A stretch of DNA of 64,000 nucleotides. It comes from Branchiostoma belcheri (lineage: Eukaryota > Chordata > Leptocardii > Amphioxiformes > Branchiostomatidae). The notes beneath the pieces are model-generated. The model searched no databases. It had not been told where the DNA came from and worked only from the letters and a program-made list of their open reading frames with translations. Of this stretch, positions 22,411 to 33,586 are shown piece by piece; position 1 is the stretch's first letter; every line of letters begins with the position of its first letter. Both the position numbers and the translations under genes were made by a program. Where the stretch lies: NCBI RefSeq assembly GCF_001625305.1, contig NW_017804465.1, forward strand, positions 1,250,793-1,314,792, given 5' to 3'.

Positions 22411-23185
22411 GTTTGCAGTCCCACAACAAGAGAATCCGCTTGCATTTAGCAGTATAAACACCTTACGTCATAATCGTATGACATGTTCAAAACGGAATCA
22501 ATGTGTTAATGACTGGGATGATAAAAAATAATGCATTTTACCCATTTGTAAATTGGTAAGATACATTACATAAACGTTATCGTGTGATGTGACCAGGAAT
22601 GCATGTAGAGACTGACTCCAGTGTACATTCTAGTGCTATAAAGAAGCTGAAACTAGTAATCATTCAACTCTCAATAGAATGATGGCTGATAGGTCAATTA
22701 ACGATCTTTCTCGTCAACCAGTTCCTTGTCCATCTACTACCTACTACCTACTAGTGTTTCCGACGAAGGAAACCTACTAGAGCAAAAGTCACTTGACATC
22801 TGATCGTTACCTGTTACATGTTTAAAAAAAAATATCCCTGTCCAAGTAGCTTATTTTAAAGGGAGAATAACCTCATTGACCTGTCCAACTTCATGTCATA
22901 AAGTCATACAAGTAGTCCGTTTTGTACTCGTACAAAAGGCTGTCACAATATTCCCGTCAAAAGCTTGGGTGCATAGTGCATACCGAGTTCGCACTTTTGA
23001 TTTGTCACAACAATAAATTTTAAAACGCATTCAGATATGTCCTCTAGTGACACGAGGTGTGTGTGACGCAATGTTGATTCTCCTACCGTCTGTCAACACG
23101 ACACTCCTGTGTCAACCAACGGTGACCCGGCACGAGTGTCACTCCGCAAACAGACACAAAATTGAATCTCCAAAAACCTCACAGT

Positions 23186-23400
23186 TAAGAGGGCCTGCAT
23201 GGGGGGTAGTGATTACGAATTACGCAAAATTTTCGCCGCCAATTACTAATTACGTTAAAGTCTCAGAGCTGATTACGACTTTACGCTTTGCAGATTGTTC
23301 TATTACGAATTACGTTGATTTTTGGGAGGCTGCCTACGGATTACAAAGACTAAAACGGCCTGATTACGCCTTACGAAAAAAGGCATGCAGACCCCCAGTT
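23186..23400 (-). repeat. Interspersed repeat 'GTAATTCGTAAT', copy 2
   Basis: Reverse complement of 844-1015: ATTACGAATTACGCAAAATT, TCTCAGAGCTGATTACGACT and GGGAGGCTGCCTACGGATTA. It ends 95 bp upstream of the second esterase first exon and abuts its putative TATA box. Confidence 0.75.
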
Positions 23401-23409
23401 AAAGCTTCC

Positions 23410-23417
23410 TATTTAAA
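23410..23417 (+). promoter_or_regulatory. Candidate TATA element of esterase
   Basis: TATTTAAA lies 85 bp upstream of the ATG at 23495. A ~55-nt 5' UTR would result. Sequence-only prediction. Confidence 0.35.
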
Positions 23418-23494
23418 TCCACTTCTACTTTCGAGCCGTCGGATACTTCTTCTCTTTCTCGAGTCACCAGTCGCCGCTAGATTACTGCGAAGGG

Positions 23495-26400
23495 ATGATG
23501 TGGGGTTGTAGGTTTGTCGGGATTCGGTTGGGCGTAGTCATGTTGCTGTTGGTCGCCGTCGCGGCCGCACAGAACCCGACAACGGTTACAGACTCTGGGC
23601 GAGTACTAGGCTTCACGACAACGGTGGAAGGCGTAACGGTTGAGAACTACCTCGGGGTTCCTTACGCGGCAGCACCGATCGGGAACCTTCGCTTCAAGCC
23701 ACCAGAAAAAATCCGTCCCTGGGAGGGAGTGAGATACGCCACGGACTTCGGGGACCAGTGCATGAGGGCGCCGCGCGTGGGAACGCAACCGTCCGCCGCT
23801 GTGGCCATGTCCGAGGACTGTTTGTTCCTGAACGTCTTCAGACCACGGACAGCCGAGACGGAGGACCTGGCGGTTATGGTCTTCATTCCTGACGACGGGT
23901 TAGTCTGTATAGTAACTTTTCCCTAGAACCTAAGCCAGAACCTATCCAGAACCGTGCCTATCCAGTTGTATATGCCTGAATGGGTTAGAGCTAGTATCAG
24001 GCCATGTCTGAGGACTGTTTGTTCCTAAATGTCTTCAGGCCACGAACAGCCGGCGCGGAGGATTTGGCGGTTATGGTCTTCATTCCTCATTCACGACGGG
24101 TTGGTGTACATCATACGATAGTTTGTGTATTAGCTGTCCTCTTAAACTCTGATCAATGGTTATCGTATCTGGAACCGTGCCTATCTAGCTCTATGCCTCA
24201 ATGGGTTAGTGTTAGACCGTTTAGGATCAGGCATGGTTCTGGATAGTCTCCACGTATATCCAAGAACGTAAATTTGTCCCAGGCACGGGTCTGGATACCC
24301 CTCGACTGGATAAAGCATTCTCTGGATACAACAGTACAGTTTGTGAACAGCATATACGAGTATCTATCTTTCCAGGGGTATTTCACCCTATTTCTAACTT
24401 CCTCGTGGCACGCTACTGTACAGTATACAACCCTACAGTACACTAACCTACTGTACACAAATATGCCCACTCCTGGTTTATAACCGGGCAGGGTCAATAA
24501 GGAAATACACAGCGTATGACAACATGCGTACTGGTAGTTTTTTGGTGAGCATACGTGTATCGTTAAGTTTTCAACAATGGCTAGGAGAGTATATTCAGAT
24601 GATATGTGTAGGACTGTGCAGGATACCTGGTAGTCACTGCAAATAGATACCCAAATATTTCGTTGTTTGTTGACGTAACGACTCTGTTATCTACTGAATG
24701 TAGATTTAAGAGTGTCAATGCAGGGATACAACATAACTGCTTAACCATGAAGCATCAAGGCTTGCTATGACTACCCTAACTGCTAGACTATGCACAATTT
24801 GGACATTACTAATCACTTGCGTAATCGTTACACACAAAAAAAAACCTTAAGTGTTGACTTCCTCTTTGAGGGTTGTATATTCAATGAATCATCGTTGTAT
24901 TCCTGTACATGTAGATACAGTTCGGACGCGGCGACCTCCTATAGCTATAACGGGGAATGGCTGGCGGCGGAAGGGATGGGACACATACAAACTCCCCATA
25001 AACCAGCACCCCTCAAAACAATACTTCCAACTCGGAAATAACAATTCCATTTTGTCGACTTTCTCTCTTAGCACATTAGATTCAATGAATCATCCTTACT
25101 GTCAATCCGCAGATTCAATTTGGAGACCTCGAGGTTCTACTCTGACATGAAACACAAAAACCTCCGTTTAACCAGCGCCACCCATAACAATACTTCCGTC
25201 CCGGAAGCAATAAATCATTGTTGCAAATCATCAAAGTAATGAATCATCCTGTATATTTACTTCGGCAGGTTGAAGACACAAGGACACAACACTGGGCCTG
25301 CTAGGGATTCGAACCCAGAACCTTTAGACTCAAGTCGAAAAACCGTAACCACAAGACCATATTGTGTTTCTACAGGTTCAATTCCGACACTGCGACGGCC
25401 TATAACGGTGAGTGGCTGGCAGCAGTGGGAGAAGTGATCGTGGTGACCGTGAACTACCGTCTGAACGTGTTCGGGTTCCTCAGCACCGGGCACCCATTAC
25501 TATACTTCCGTCCCAAAATTAATCATTCCTTCTTGTATTCCTGCAGATTTAATTCGGACACGGCGACGGCCTATAACGGAGAGTGGCTGGCAGCAGTGGG
25601 GGAAGTGATCGTGGTGACCGTGAACTACCGTCTGAACGTGTTCGGGTTCCTGAGTACCGGGGACCGGACGGCCCCGGGGAACTACGGGCTTCTGGACCAG
25701 CAGGCAGCCGTGCAGTGGGTCAGGGACAACATCGACAACTTCGGCGGGGACCCTAACAGGTGACTGATCTACAGTATTTTCATATTAGTTAAAGTAGTTT
25801 CTGCACCAAGTAATGCATAGGGTGGCGCCCACCTTCTTGTATAGCCAATTCTAGTGTCATATATATTGCCATGTTCCCTCAGTGTAAGCTCAAGATGTTG
25901 TAACAATGCAATCATTTGTTCCTTCATTCTACTTTGTATATAATCAGTAGCGAAACTGCATTGCACTAGTAGCTTCTTGAAAAGGCATCTTGCTTTACCT
26001 CAGTTGTGGATGACTGCTTTACTTCATGTATAATCACTGGCAACAAGACAATGTAAAGGCAACGTATATCCCCAACCGAGTTTCAAGTAATGATCGTAAC
26101 ATGACTCCCATTTTTTATCAGGATAACCCTGTTCGGCCAGAGTGCGGGCGGTGCGTCGGTCAGTATGCAGGTTCTCTCCCCGCAGAACAACGGCCTCTTC
26201 AAGCGGGCTATCTGCCAAAGCGGCGTCGCCATGAGCCCTGGCATGATCAACCTGGACCCGTTGGCGTCTGTCCGCGCGCTGTGCGAGTACCTGAACTGCC
26301 GTACCCAGGACCCGGTGGACATGGTCACGGTGCTCAGGAGGGTCAGCGCTAACGAGCTGGCACGGGCAGCAGCAAGGTTCACAGGTAAACAAGTACTGGT

Positions 26401-29400
26401 TAACAGCCATTGAGCGTAGTAACACAGCAGTTTTGTACTGTTTTGTACAGTACAGTAAATATAAGCGGCATTATTACAAGACCGGACTGTAAGGGATTTA
26501 GATAGATGTTGAATACCAGGACCCGGTGGACATGGTCACCGTGCTTAGGAGGGTCAGCGCTAACGAACTGGCTAGGGCAGCAGCAAGGTTCACGGGTAAA
26601 CTTGGTGATTTGTTTCTAGCCTCTACCAGGCTTCGGGAGGTGGCTGGACAGAGTAGAGTAGAGTTTGTCGCTAGAAGAGTAGTTTTTGGGGTGCGGCAAA
26701 CTGTACTCTTCCGGCTGACCTACTCCCCCGGCATGTTATCTCTCTATTTGGCCTCCCGAAGCCTGGTAACTACACTGAGGGGATCTGGACCTCCGAACTA
26801 GACGGAGACTTGTGCCTGATTCTAACCCTAATGCACTAAGCCATACAACCAGACACGGCTCTAGATACGATAGAGACTATCCAGAACCGTGCCTGATCCC
26901 TTACCCATCCAGGCATAGAACCAAATTATGGATAGCGTACTTATTCATGTAATCATTCCTAGTAATTTAGTTGTTACGTTATGTGCCCTCTTCATCAGGT
27001 AACTACACGGAGCGGATCTGGACGCCCGTGATAGACGGAGACTTCCTTCCAGACGACCCTGTCCGCCTGCTGGAGCGCGGCTCGGTCCCGGACAGGCAGC
27101 TGCTGCTGGGCTTCAACCAGGACGAGGGCGCCTACCTGATGATGGAGGGTCTACCGGGGTACTATATCAACAACAGGGCCACCTACAACTACTACATGAA
27201 CGCTTCACTGTTCCACGCTTTCCCTACTAACACTGAGGTAAGTTCATGATTCGTTGAAGGTTGGACAGGTAAACGACATTATAAGGGCATTTTGGGTGGG
27301 GGAGGGCATGCCTGGCTACTACATCAACAACAGGGCTACCTACAACTACTACATGAACGCCTCACTGTTCCGCGCTTTTCCAACTAACACTGAGGTACGT
27401 TCATGAAGGCTAGACATCAAGGCAAACTACATACCGAAAGAGAACTTACTGTACGAAGCTCTGTTAGTGCAGCAAGACTTGCACCGATGTAAAATACCAT
27501 GCTGGATGTCAAATATTACTAGAATACTCGAGGAGTCAGGTTTTGCCTACCTTTTACTCCAAAAAGACAGAAACACATCATCTGCTCAATCTGAATTACA
27601 ACAAAGACTAAAAGACAATTATCTTCAATATTTCTACTCAGAAACAAACTCCAAATGCAGCAAAAATGGAAAACAAGGAAATAAGTTAAGAACTTACAAA
27701 ACAATTAAGCTTACGTATGAAAAAGAACAATATTTAGATGTACAAAACTTCAGTCATCGCCGAGCAATGACAAAATTAAGGATTAGTGATCACCAATTAC
27801 AGATCGAAATCGGTAGGTACAACCAGACTCCTGCAGACAGCAGAATTTGCACTCTATGTAACTATAACTGTATAGAGGATGAAGCACACTTTGTTTTAGA
27901 ATGTGCGGTGTACAATGACATCCGGAAATCTTTTATTAGCTCCTTACAGTTAGAAAAGAAATTTGCATACTTGCCGAAAATAGAATTGTTCAAACATATT
28001 ATGACATCCAAGCGCTATGATATAATTGAAAAAACTATGTAAATTTGTTCATACATGTTTCAAAAAGAGAGAAGAGATCCTGTAATTAGATCTTGTAGAT
28101 AGAGAAATAGCATACGAATGTAACAATTGCTTTTTCTATTCTTGTTACCAAGTTATTTAACTTAAGTGCCCGTGTAGGGCGTGAACATGCAATAAAGTTC
28201 ATCATTGTCATCATTGTCATTGTCATTATATCATTCCCAAGTAATATGTATTCCCTACTAACACTGAGGTACCACAGATGTTGGTACATGTAGTACCAAC
28301 ATCTGTGTACATACTACCTTGGTACATGTAGTACTTTTTACAACGTCCTTGGCTCAAGTAAACATCAATAACAAAGTACTACATGTACCAAGGTGGGTGA
28401 AGGTAGACAGCAAATCATCACCTTGCACTTCAATAACAACATTTCCCCATGTCCAGGCGGTTGTAGAAGCCGTTGCTTTAGAGTACGGCTCGTGGAACGA
28501 GACGAGTGCTGATTCTCTGCAGCAGACCTTCAGTAAACTACAAATATTCACATGCATCTTCCCAATCTCTTTAATGATAACATTCAAGTCCAGACGGTTG
28601 TTGACGACGTTGCGTTAGAGTACGGCTCGTGCACTCCGAGTGTGGAAACCCTGCAGTAGACCTTCCGTAAACTACACAATCATCATCCGATATGTCTTTA
28701 ACATTTGATATTCCCTCTCATCCCAGGCTGTAGTGGAAGCCGTAGCGCTTGAGTACGGCTCGTGGAACGAGACGAGTGCTGACTCCCTGCAGCAGACCTT
28801 CACCACGATGGAATCAACGTTATTTACAAACTAATTACTTACGTTTCCAAGGGCATTAACGTACAATAAAGGTATTTCATTCATTCTTTATCTCCTTAAT
28901 TTCATCTCCCATTCTTCTTAATTCTCCATGCCCAGGCTGTAGTGGAAGCCGTTGGACTGGAGTACGGTTCGTGGAACGAGACGAGTGCGGATTCTCTGCA
29001 GCAGACCTTCACCACCATGTACGGAGACTTCGCCTACATCGCCTCCACCATGCAGATGGCAAACCTATACAGAAAGGTAGGACTCGTGTTGGCTCATGAC
29101 GCAGACACGCGTCAGTCAATGATCTGGCCTTGAGTCTAGTCTGTCTGACGGGGTTCCGGATCTTAATTTGGGAGCAGAATAAAGGCAATAAACATGGGTT
29201 CCAGGTTATCGGTGTTCTCCAAGATTGAGGTTAAATACGGTAGTTTAATTTCTAAATTTGTGTTTTCTATCTACCTAACAAGTGCAAAGATAAACAGACA
29301 TTGGGTAAGGCATAGTGTTCTTATTTATTTCTGTTAGCCTGTTTACAAAAACGTTCACTGTCAGGGCCTCATTGGGCCTTCTCCCTGGCATAAGGTCTCC

Positions 29401-31858
29401 AGAGCTTGTGGCGTTCATCTTTAACTGTAGATAACCATTCTCGTTTCCAATAGGAGCTCAGGATTCTCTGTCACTATGGAAACCAGTCATCACGGTCTCC
29501 AACATTATAGTAAATGACAGTTCTAGCAACACTTGGTCCATGTCATAAAGCGTTTACTTCTAGGGGGCTGGGCAGTGGTAGGGCTGGTAGAAGATGTGCT
29601 AGTGATGTATTCAGGTTACATCCCTGTATTCCTTTCCGTTTTGTTCGCAGTTGAGAATGTCTACGTACGTGTACCAGTTCACGCACGCTCGGCGGTCCAC
29701 CCTGCCCGCCTGGGCAGGAGCCGTGCACGGGGACGAGCTGTACTTCCTCTTCCCCACCGCTAGGGGGAACAACCCCGACCTCATGACGGACGACGAGATG
29801 CAGCTGGTCAGGGTCATGATGACGTACTGGTCAAACTTCGCCAAGTCCGGGTAAGATTATCAGATTGCTTTTAACAATTATTGCAGTTAGATACTAGATG
29901 TACAATCTGTCGTTCAGTGTGATATAGCCGGCTGCTGGTAGGGCTATGATGATGTACTGGGCAAGCTTCGCTGGGTGAGATTGTGTTCATACAAGTCTCT
30001 TACGAACAACGAAATTTCAGCATCCTAGCTGATAGGAGGTCCAAACTTTCACTACGTCTTGACGTCTACGTAGCCAGTCAAAAATCAGGACTGTGGCATG
30101 TCAAGAACACCAGATATCAAAAGAGGAAATTCTGCTGCAGTACCAAGGAAGAATGCCAGGGCATCCAAGATCTAACCATCTCTTTGATATGTCAAGACAA
30201 TATAACACACATCAAGTTTCATGACAATTCATGTAGCTTCTTGAGTTATTATATTGTACATGATCAACTGCATACACACAAACATGTACATACACACTCA
30301 CAAATGCTACCAGAAACATAACCATCTAGGTAAAGGTAAAAATGTCAACCTTCAAATATTTCCAGATAATTGCGACGACGAGTGTGATTTTTGCTGGAAG
30401 AACCCGTAGCTGAAGTCAATTTGAGATATGATATGAGATATGATGTGAAATATAATATGATATCCTTTCTCCCAGGAACCCGAACAACCCCTACAACCCT
30501 GTCCTGCCGACCAGCTGGCCCCGTTACCAGGGTGACCAGCGGTTTATAGACCTGACCATCCGCATGTCGGACACCTCCGCAGGGCAGTACATCCGGCCCA
30601 GGAGGACCTTCTTCTGGACAAGGATGATGCCTGCTCTAGACTCGCAGTCCTGCAGGTATGTTTTTTTCTATGAAGATTTACCACATTTGTGGAAGGATTG
30701 ACATAACAGGTGACTATCACCTCTTCAAGATGTCAAACCTGAGACCAGACTGTAAGGTTTGAACCACTCACACCGGGAAGGTCCCCTACTCTTTTCGATA
30801 AGTGCAGTATGTTTTTAACGTGCATGGGGCGTGGCTCTCCCCAAACACGGGACCTCCATTTAACGTCCTATCCGAGGGATAGTTTTGTAGATAGCCGTGG
30901 TAACTCGGTAAGCCTTTTGTATGTATACTTAGGAGCCAGTATAAGAATACAAAAGACTTGCCGAGTCGCCACGGCTATTTTGTTTTATTTTTCTTCTGGA
31001 CCAGGATAATGCCTGCAGTGATATTGCAGGTATGTACCTATGTCTAAAATTTATAGACTGGTCACAGACATGTACGGTGGGAATCTATCTGCTGAAGAAT
31101 ACTTGAGACTGTTGATGACCAGAATACGGACGGCAACGCGTGGCTGGAGGCCCTGTGCACACACACACACACAGACACACACACACACACAGGAAGGGAA
31201 AAAGAGCGGATGAGAGAAATAAACAAAGAGATAGGTACACAGCGAAAACGGCCTTTGTAAAGTGTATCTACTGTTTCAGTCCCGAGACCGTGGACGACCC
31301 GACCACGAACGGTAACGCTTGGCTGGAGGAGGAGGTTTTACTCGGGATGCGGAGGAACGACCTCATCCAGCTGGGCGTGGTGGGAGGGGGGCACACACAA
31401 ACAAACAAACAAGCATAAAAAACAAACAAAGAAACAAACAATCATAACAAACAATACATGGCCGGAGGAGACCGTCTTGTGTACACATACAGAGACATAC
31501 AGAAACACTCACACAGACAGAGAGAGAGAGAGAAAGAAAGAGAGAGAGAGGGGGGGGGTGAGTGAGAGAGAGAAAGAGAGAGAGACGGGGAAAACAACCT
31601 CCGTAAACAACCTATATTTCCTTTTTCAGTCCCGAGACCGTTGACGACCAGACCAGTAACGGTAACGCCTGGCTGGAGGAAGAAGTTTTACTCGGGATGC
31701 GGAGGAACGACCTCATCCAGCTGGGCGTGGTGGGCGGGATCGCCATCCTCCTCATCCTGGTGTTCATCATCTCCTGCGTCATCTGCTGCAAGGTGCTGTC
31801 CCTCAGCAGGATCATGCGGTACGACGACTCCAAGCTCGGGCTCAGCAGCTACGCGTAA
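23495..31858 (+). CDS. Membrane-anchored carboxylesterase/cholinesterase-like protein
   Basis: Predicted 622-aa type I membrane protein of the alpha/beta-hydrolase carboxylesterase type-B family. Exons: 23495-23898, 25547-25759, 26122-26384, 26999-27237, 28936-29076, 29651-29850, 30476-30655, 31630-31858; phases agree throughout. A signal peptide ([12 protein letters not shown]) is followed by [17 protein letters not shown] and [10 protein letters not shown]. The catalytic triad is visible: Ser213 ([10 protein letters not shown]), Glu336 (GFNQDEGAY), His446 (GAVHGDEL). The oxyanion loop, normally HGGGF, reads PDDGF with this first exon, which may weaken catalysis; the exon at 20881-21284 would supply HGGRF. 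A C-terminal membrane helix spans about 578-600, with a short Arg/Tyr-rich tail. Substrate unknown; membrane anchoring resembles neuroligin/cholinesterase relatives, but the triad suggests an enzyme. Confidence 0.85.
24001..24105 (+). pseudogene. Ghost copy of esterase exon 1 (3' end)
   Basis: Repeats [20 protein letters not shown] and the following MVFIP; a CATTCA insertion precedes the degraded donor. It lies about 100 bp after the real exon, beside a CAGAACCGTGCCT repeat. Confidence 0.85.
24909..24975 (+). pseudogene. Ghost copy of esterase exon 2 (5' end), distant
   Basis: Behind an acceptor-like TGTAG/ACAG it reads [19 protein letters not shown] in the relevant frame, clearly derived from the start of exon 2, then loses similarity. 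Confidence 0.7.
25262..25372 (-). mobile_element. tRNA-derived SINE fragment
   Basis: On the minus strand TGGTCTTGTGGTTACGG and GGTTCGAATCCC are box A/B-like. It sits directly upstream of the ghost exon at 25376. Confidence 0.5.
25376..25490 (+). pseudogene. Ghost copy of esterase exon 2 (5' half)
   Basis: It has a good acceptor (TTTCTACAG) and 115 bp nearly identical to the real exon at 25547 ([20 protein letters not shown], then [14 protein letters not shown]). Similarity stops at GGGCAC, before the rest of the exon. No donor, so it cannot replace the real exon. Confidence 0.9.
26515..26806 (+). pseudogene. Ghost copies of esterase exon 3 end and exon 4 start
   Basis: 26515-26596 repeats [20 protein letters not shown] plus the GGTAAAC donor of exon 3. 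26768-26806 repeats the NYTERIWTP start of exon 4 with substitutions. A CTCTACCAGGC MITE (26616-26770) has landed between them. Confidence 0.8.
26616..26770. mobile_element. MITE, 'CTCTACCAGGC' family
   Basis: CTAGCCTCTACCAGGCTTCG and GGAGGTGGCTGGA at the left; TTTGGCCTCCCGAAGCCTGG at the right. The centre (CGGCATGTTATCTCTCTATT) matches 6384-6596. Its right TIR is truncated against ghost exon 4. Confidence 0.75.
27306..27393 (+). pseudogene. Ghost copy of esterase exon 4 (3' end)
   Basis: It reads [20 protein letters not shown] followed by RAFPTNTE and keeps a GTACGT donor, 70 bp after the real exon. Confidence 0.9.
27410..28235 (+). mobile_element. 5'-truncated non-LTR retrotransposon (3' end)
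   Basis: It contains an open frame (27467-28042) for the C-terminal part of a LINE ORF2: [24 protein letters not shown] text, then C-X2-C and H/C residues (ICTLCN...DEAHFVLEC), the zinc-binding module seen after some LINE reverse transcriptases. The reverse transcriptase itself is missing. The 3' end has AATAAAG and ends in an ATCATTGTC simple repeat. It lies in intron 4 of the esterase. Confidence 0.75.
28456..28810 (+). pseudogene. Three ghost copies of esterase exon 5
   Basis: 28456-28532, 28595-28662 and 28735-28810 each start behind a CAG and read like [20 protein letters not shown] and LQQTF. The middle copy has CAGTAG (stop). The real exon is 28936-29076, so four versions stand in tandem about 140 bp apart. 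All ghosts copy the exon's 5' half. Confidence 0.9.
29938..29974 (+). pseudogene. Ghost copy of esterase exon 6 (3' end)
   Basis: ATGATGATGTACTGGGCAAG then CTTCGCTGG with GTGAGA, about 90 bp after the real exon. Confidence 0.7.
30672..30893 (+). repeat. Dispersed repeat 'GGTTTGAACCACTCACACC', copy 1
   Basis: Shared block AGACCAGACTGTAAGGTTTG and AACCACTCACACCGGGAAGG, with GTCCCCTACTCTTTTCGATA. It also occurs at 36238-36415 and 49938-50223. Probably a SINE-like family. A short separate hairpin follows at 30889-30973 (ATAGCCGTGG...CCACGGCTAT). Confidence 0.65.
30980..31390 (+). pseudogene. Ghost copies of esterase exons 7 and 8
   Basis: 30980-31030 copies the end of exon 7 (FFWTRIMPA with donor). 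31128-31160 and 31280-31390 copy the start of exon 8; the latter has an acceptor (TGTTTCAG) and stays open through [20 protein letters not shown] and the following LGVVGGG, but breaks into CA repeats before the membrane helix. The real exon 8 is 31630-31858. If used, the ghost would give a protein without an anchor. Confidence 0.85.
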
Positions 31859-31952
31859 AATACTGTGTAACGGTTATAGCTTTTCGGTATTTTGAAGTAT
31901 ACTAGTAGTAACTGTATCTGTCTCAGTGTCCTGTAGATTGCTGTTTATTAGG

Positions 31953-32016
31953 TCCTGTCTCTCAGCAGACCCATGGTAATAACGACTCCAAGCTGGGACT
32001 CAGCAGCTACGCGTAA
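31953..32016 (+). pseudogene. Ghost copy of esterase exon 8 (C-terminus and stop)
   Basis: It repeats the last ~60 bp of the coding sequence including SKLGLSSYA and TAA, within the 3' UTR. Confidence 0.85.
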
Positions 32017-32450
32017 TGTAGCCTGTTTTATAGCTTACTCTTCGCTGTCCAATGAATGAGGGTTGATGTTGATAATGATTGTCAGTTTTGGTTTAAAAAA
32101 AATGCGCGTACGTGAGTGACGTAATTGGAATTCGATTCCACATGCTTCAAGCCGTGTAAATATGCATCGAGAAGCAAACCAGTTGTTTTATACATTCTTC
32201 TGTATTGATATGTGGTGTTTTGCTGGCTATGTAGGAATTGGAAATCTAAATATACTTTCCCTAACCAAAATGGAAACTACGAAAGGTTGTGAAATGTAAC
32301 GTTCTTACTGGAGATGTAAAGTTTGTGTTGTTCGTCTACTCTTTCTTTAACAACTTTTCTTCTTGTTTTGGAGGATATTACATTTGTTAGACTGTTTACT
32401 AAAATGTCCTATTTCAGATTGTATTGTTGAATAATTGCAACGAGTTTGTG

Positions 32451-32456
32451 AATAAA
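32451..32456 (+). terminator. Polyadenylation signal of esterase
   Basis: AATAAA lies 590 bp after the stop. The convergent FoxN1/4 3' UTR starts somewhere beyond it; no minus-strand AATAAA was found in 32457-33586. Confidence 0.55.
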
Positions 32457-33038
32457 CTGTTATGCACAACGTTAAGGGCTCGAGCTGTCTTTTTTTTAGT
32501 ATTGAAAGATTAAAGAAAACGTCCACCCCTCTACTGCGGACGAAGCCATGAAAGCATATCAGCTTATGACTGACAAACGTCGACCTTTGTTTGAAGCAAA
32601 ATAATGGAAAAAAAGAAACACTGGTGTATCAGCTACACAAGAACACACATTTACTTTGTACAGAGGGAAAATAAGTACACAATGTTAGCAGCATCGACAA
32701 GGTTACATGGTCCACAATTACAGTGCTAGCATAGTGTGTTAAGTCAGCTGTTTCTCAATCCAAAAAAAAGCTGGATTGCACCGTAAAAAAAGTATTGCAC
32801 TTACAGCACGATAAATTCACACACAATGGAAAAATATATGGGTACTTTTTGACTCACAAAGTTTCAAAGTTTTACATGGGATACAAAAATAAAGCAACTC
32901 CGTCTCTTTTCTGCACACTTTTTACACGTTTATACAAAGAAAATTTCACCAGCTCGCCCTTTTGCACAAAATGAAAGGACGCTTTTTCCTGCGCCTATTG
33001 GCATAGCACTTAGGAATCATAGGCATCCTTTGAGCCTT

Positions 33039-33110
33039 CTTGGGATTTGCCCTTGGGATTCGACCTTGGGATTTGACCTTGAGATTTGACCTTGGGTTTG
33101 CCCTTGTGAT
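33039..33110. repeat. 13-bp tandem repeat in FoxN1/4 3' region
   Basis: About five units of CCTTGGGATTTGA with variations. Confidence 0.8.
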
Positions 33111-33586
33111 GTCCCAAAGGTGAAAGGTCTGTTGAATTCCCATGAAGCTATGCGATACGTGCAGACCTCGTGACCAAATTGTGATACTCTACCATTCAGA
33201 CTGCCCAGCGAATAATGATTTTAAATTTTAGTTGATTTTCAAGATCGTTAATGGTTATGGTAAATGCTGGCACAGGTTTAGGAGTTAGGGGTCTGTACTT
33301 CATGCAATCTATTCATTCACAATCGCTGGGGAATTTTCTCCAATGGTAGAATATCTCACAGAGGCCATGGCGAGCGTCTAGGCGAAGACAAAGTCATTGT
33401 CAGTCACTCTTTAGCCGTCTGAACAATGACAAAAAAGCCCTTCTGTACAAATATACATAAAGAAAGGTTACATATTTACATGGCAAATCTATACTAAGTT
33501 TCTACTTCTAAACTACCACTACGGCTAAACTACGTTGTTGATAAATAATACGGTTATATACAAGACCAGTCAAGTCTATCTACTAG

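Noticed and set aside
23047..23511. 154-codon open frame upstream of the esterase
   Set aside because: It runs through the GTAATTCG repeat and lacks any domain; it is a chance frame in a repeat.
25376..25490. Mutually exclusive alternative exon of the esterase
   Set aside because: It lacks a donor and the second half of the exon, so it cannot substitute; classed as a ghost exon.
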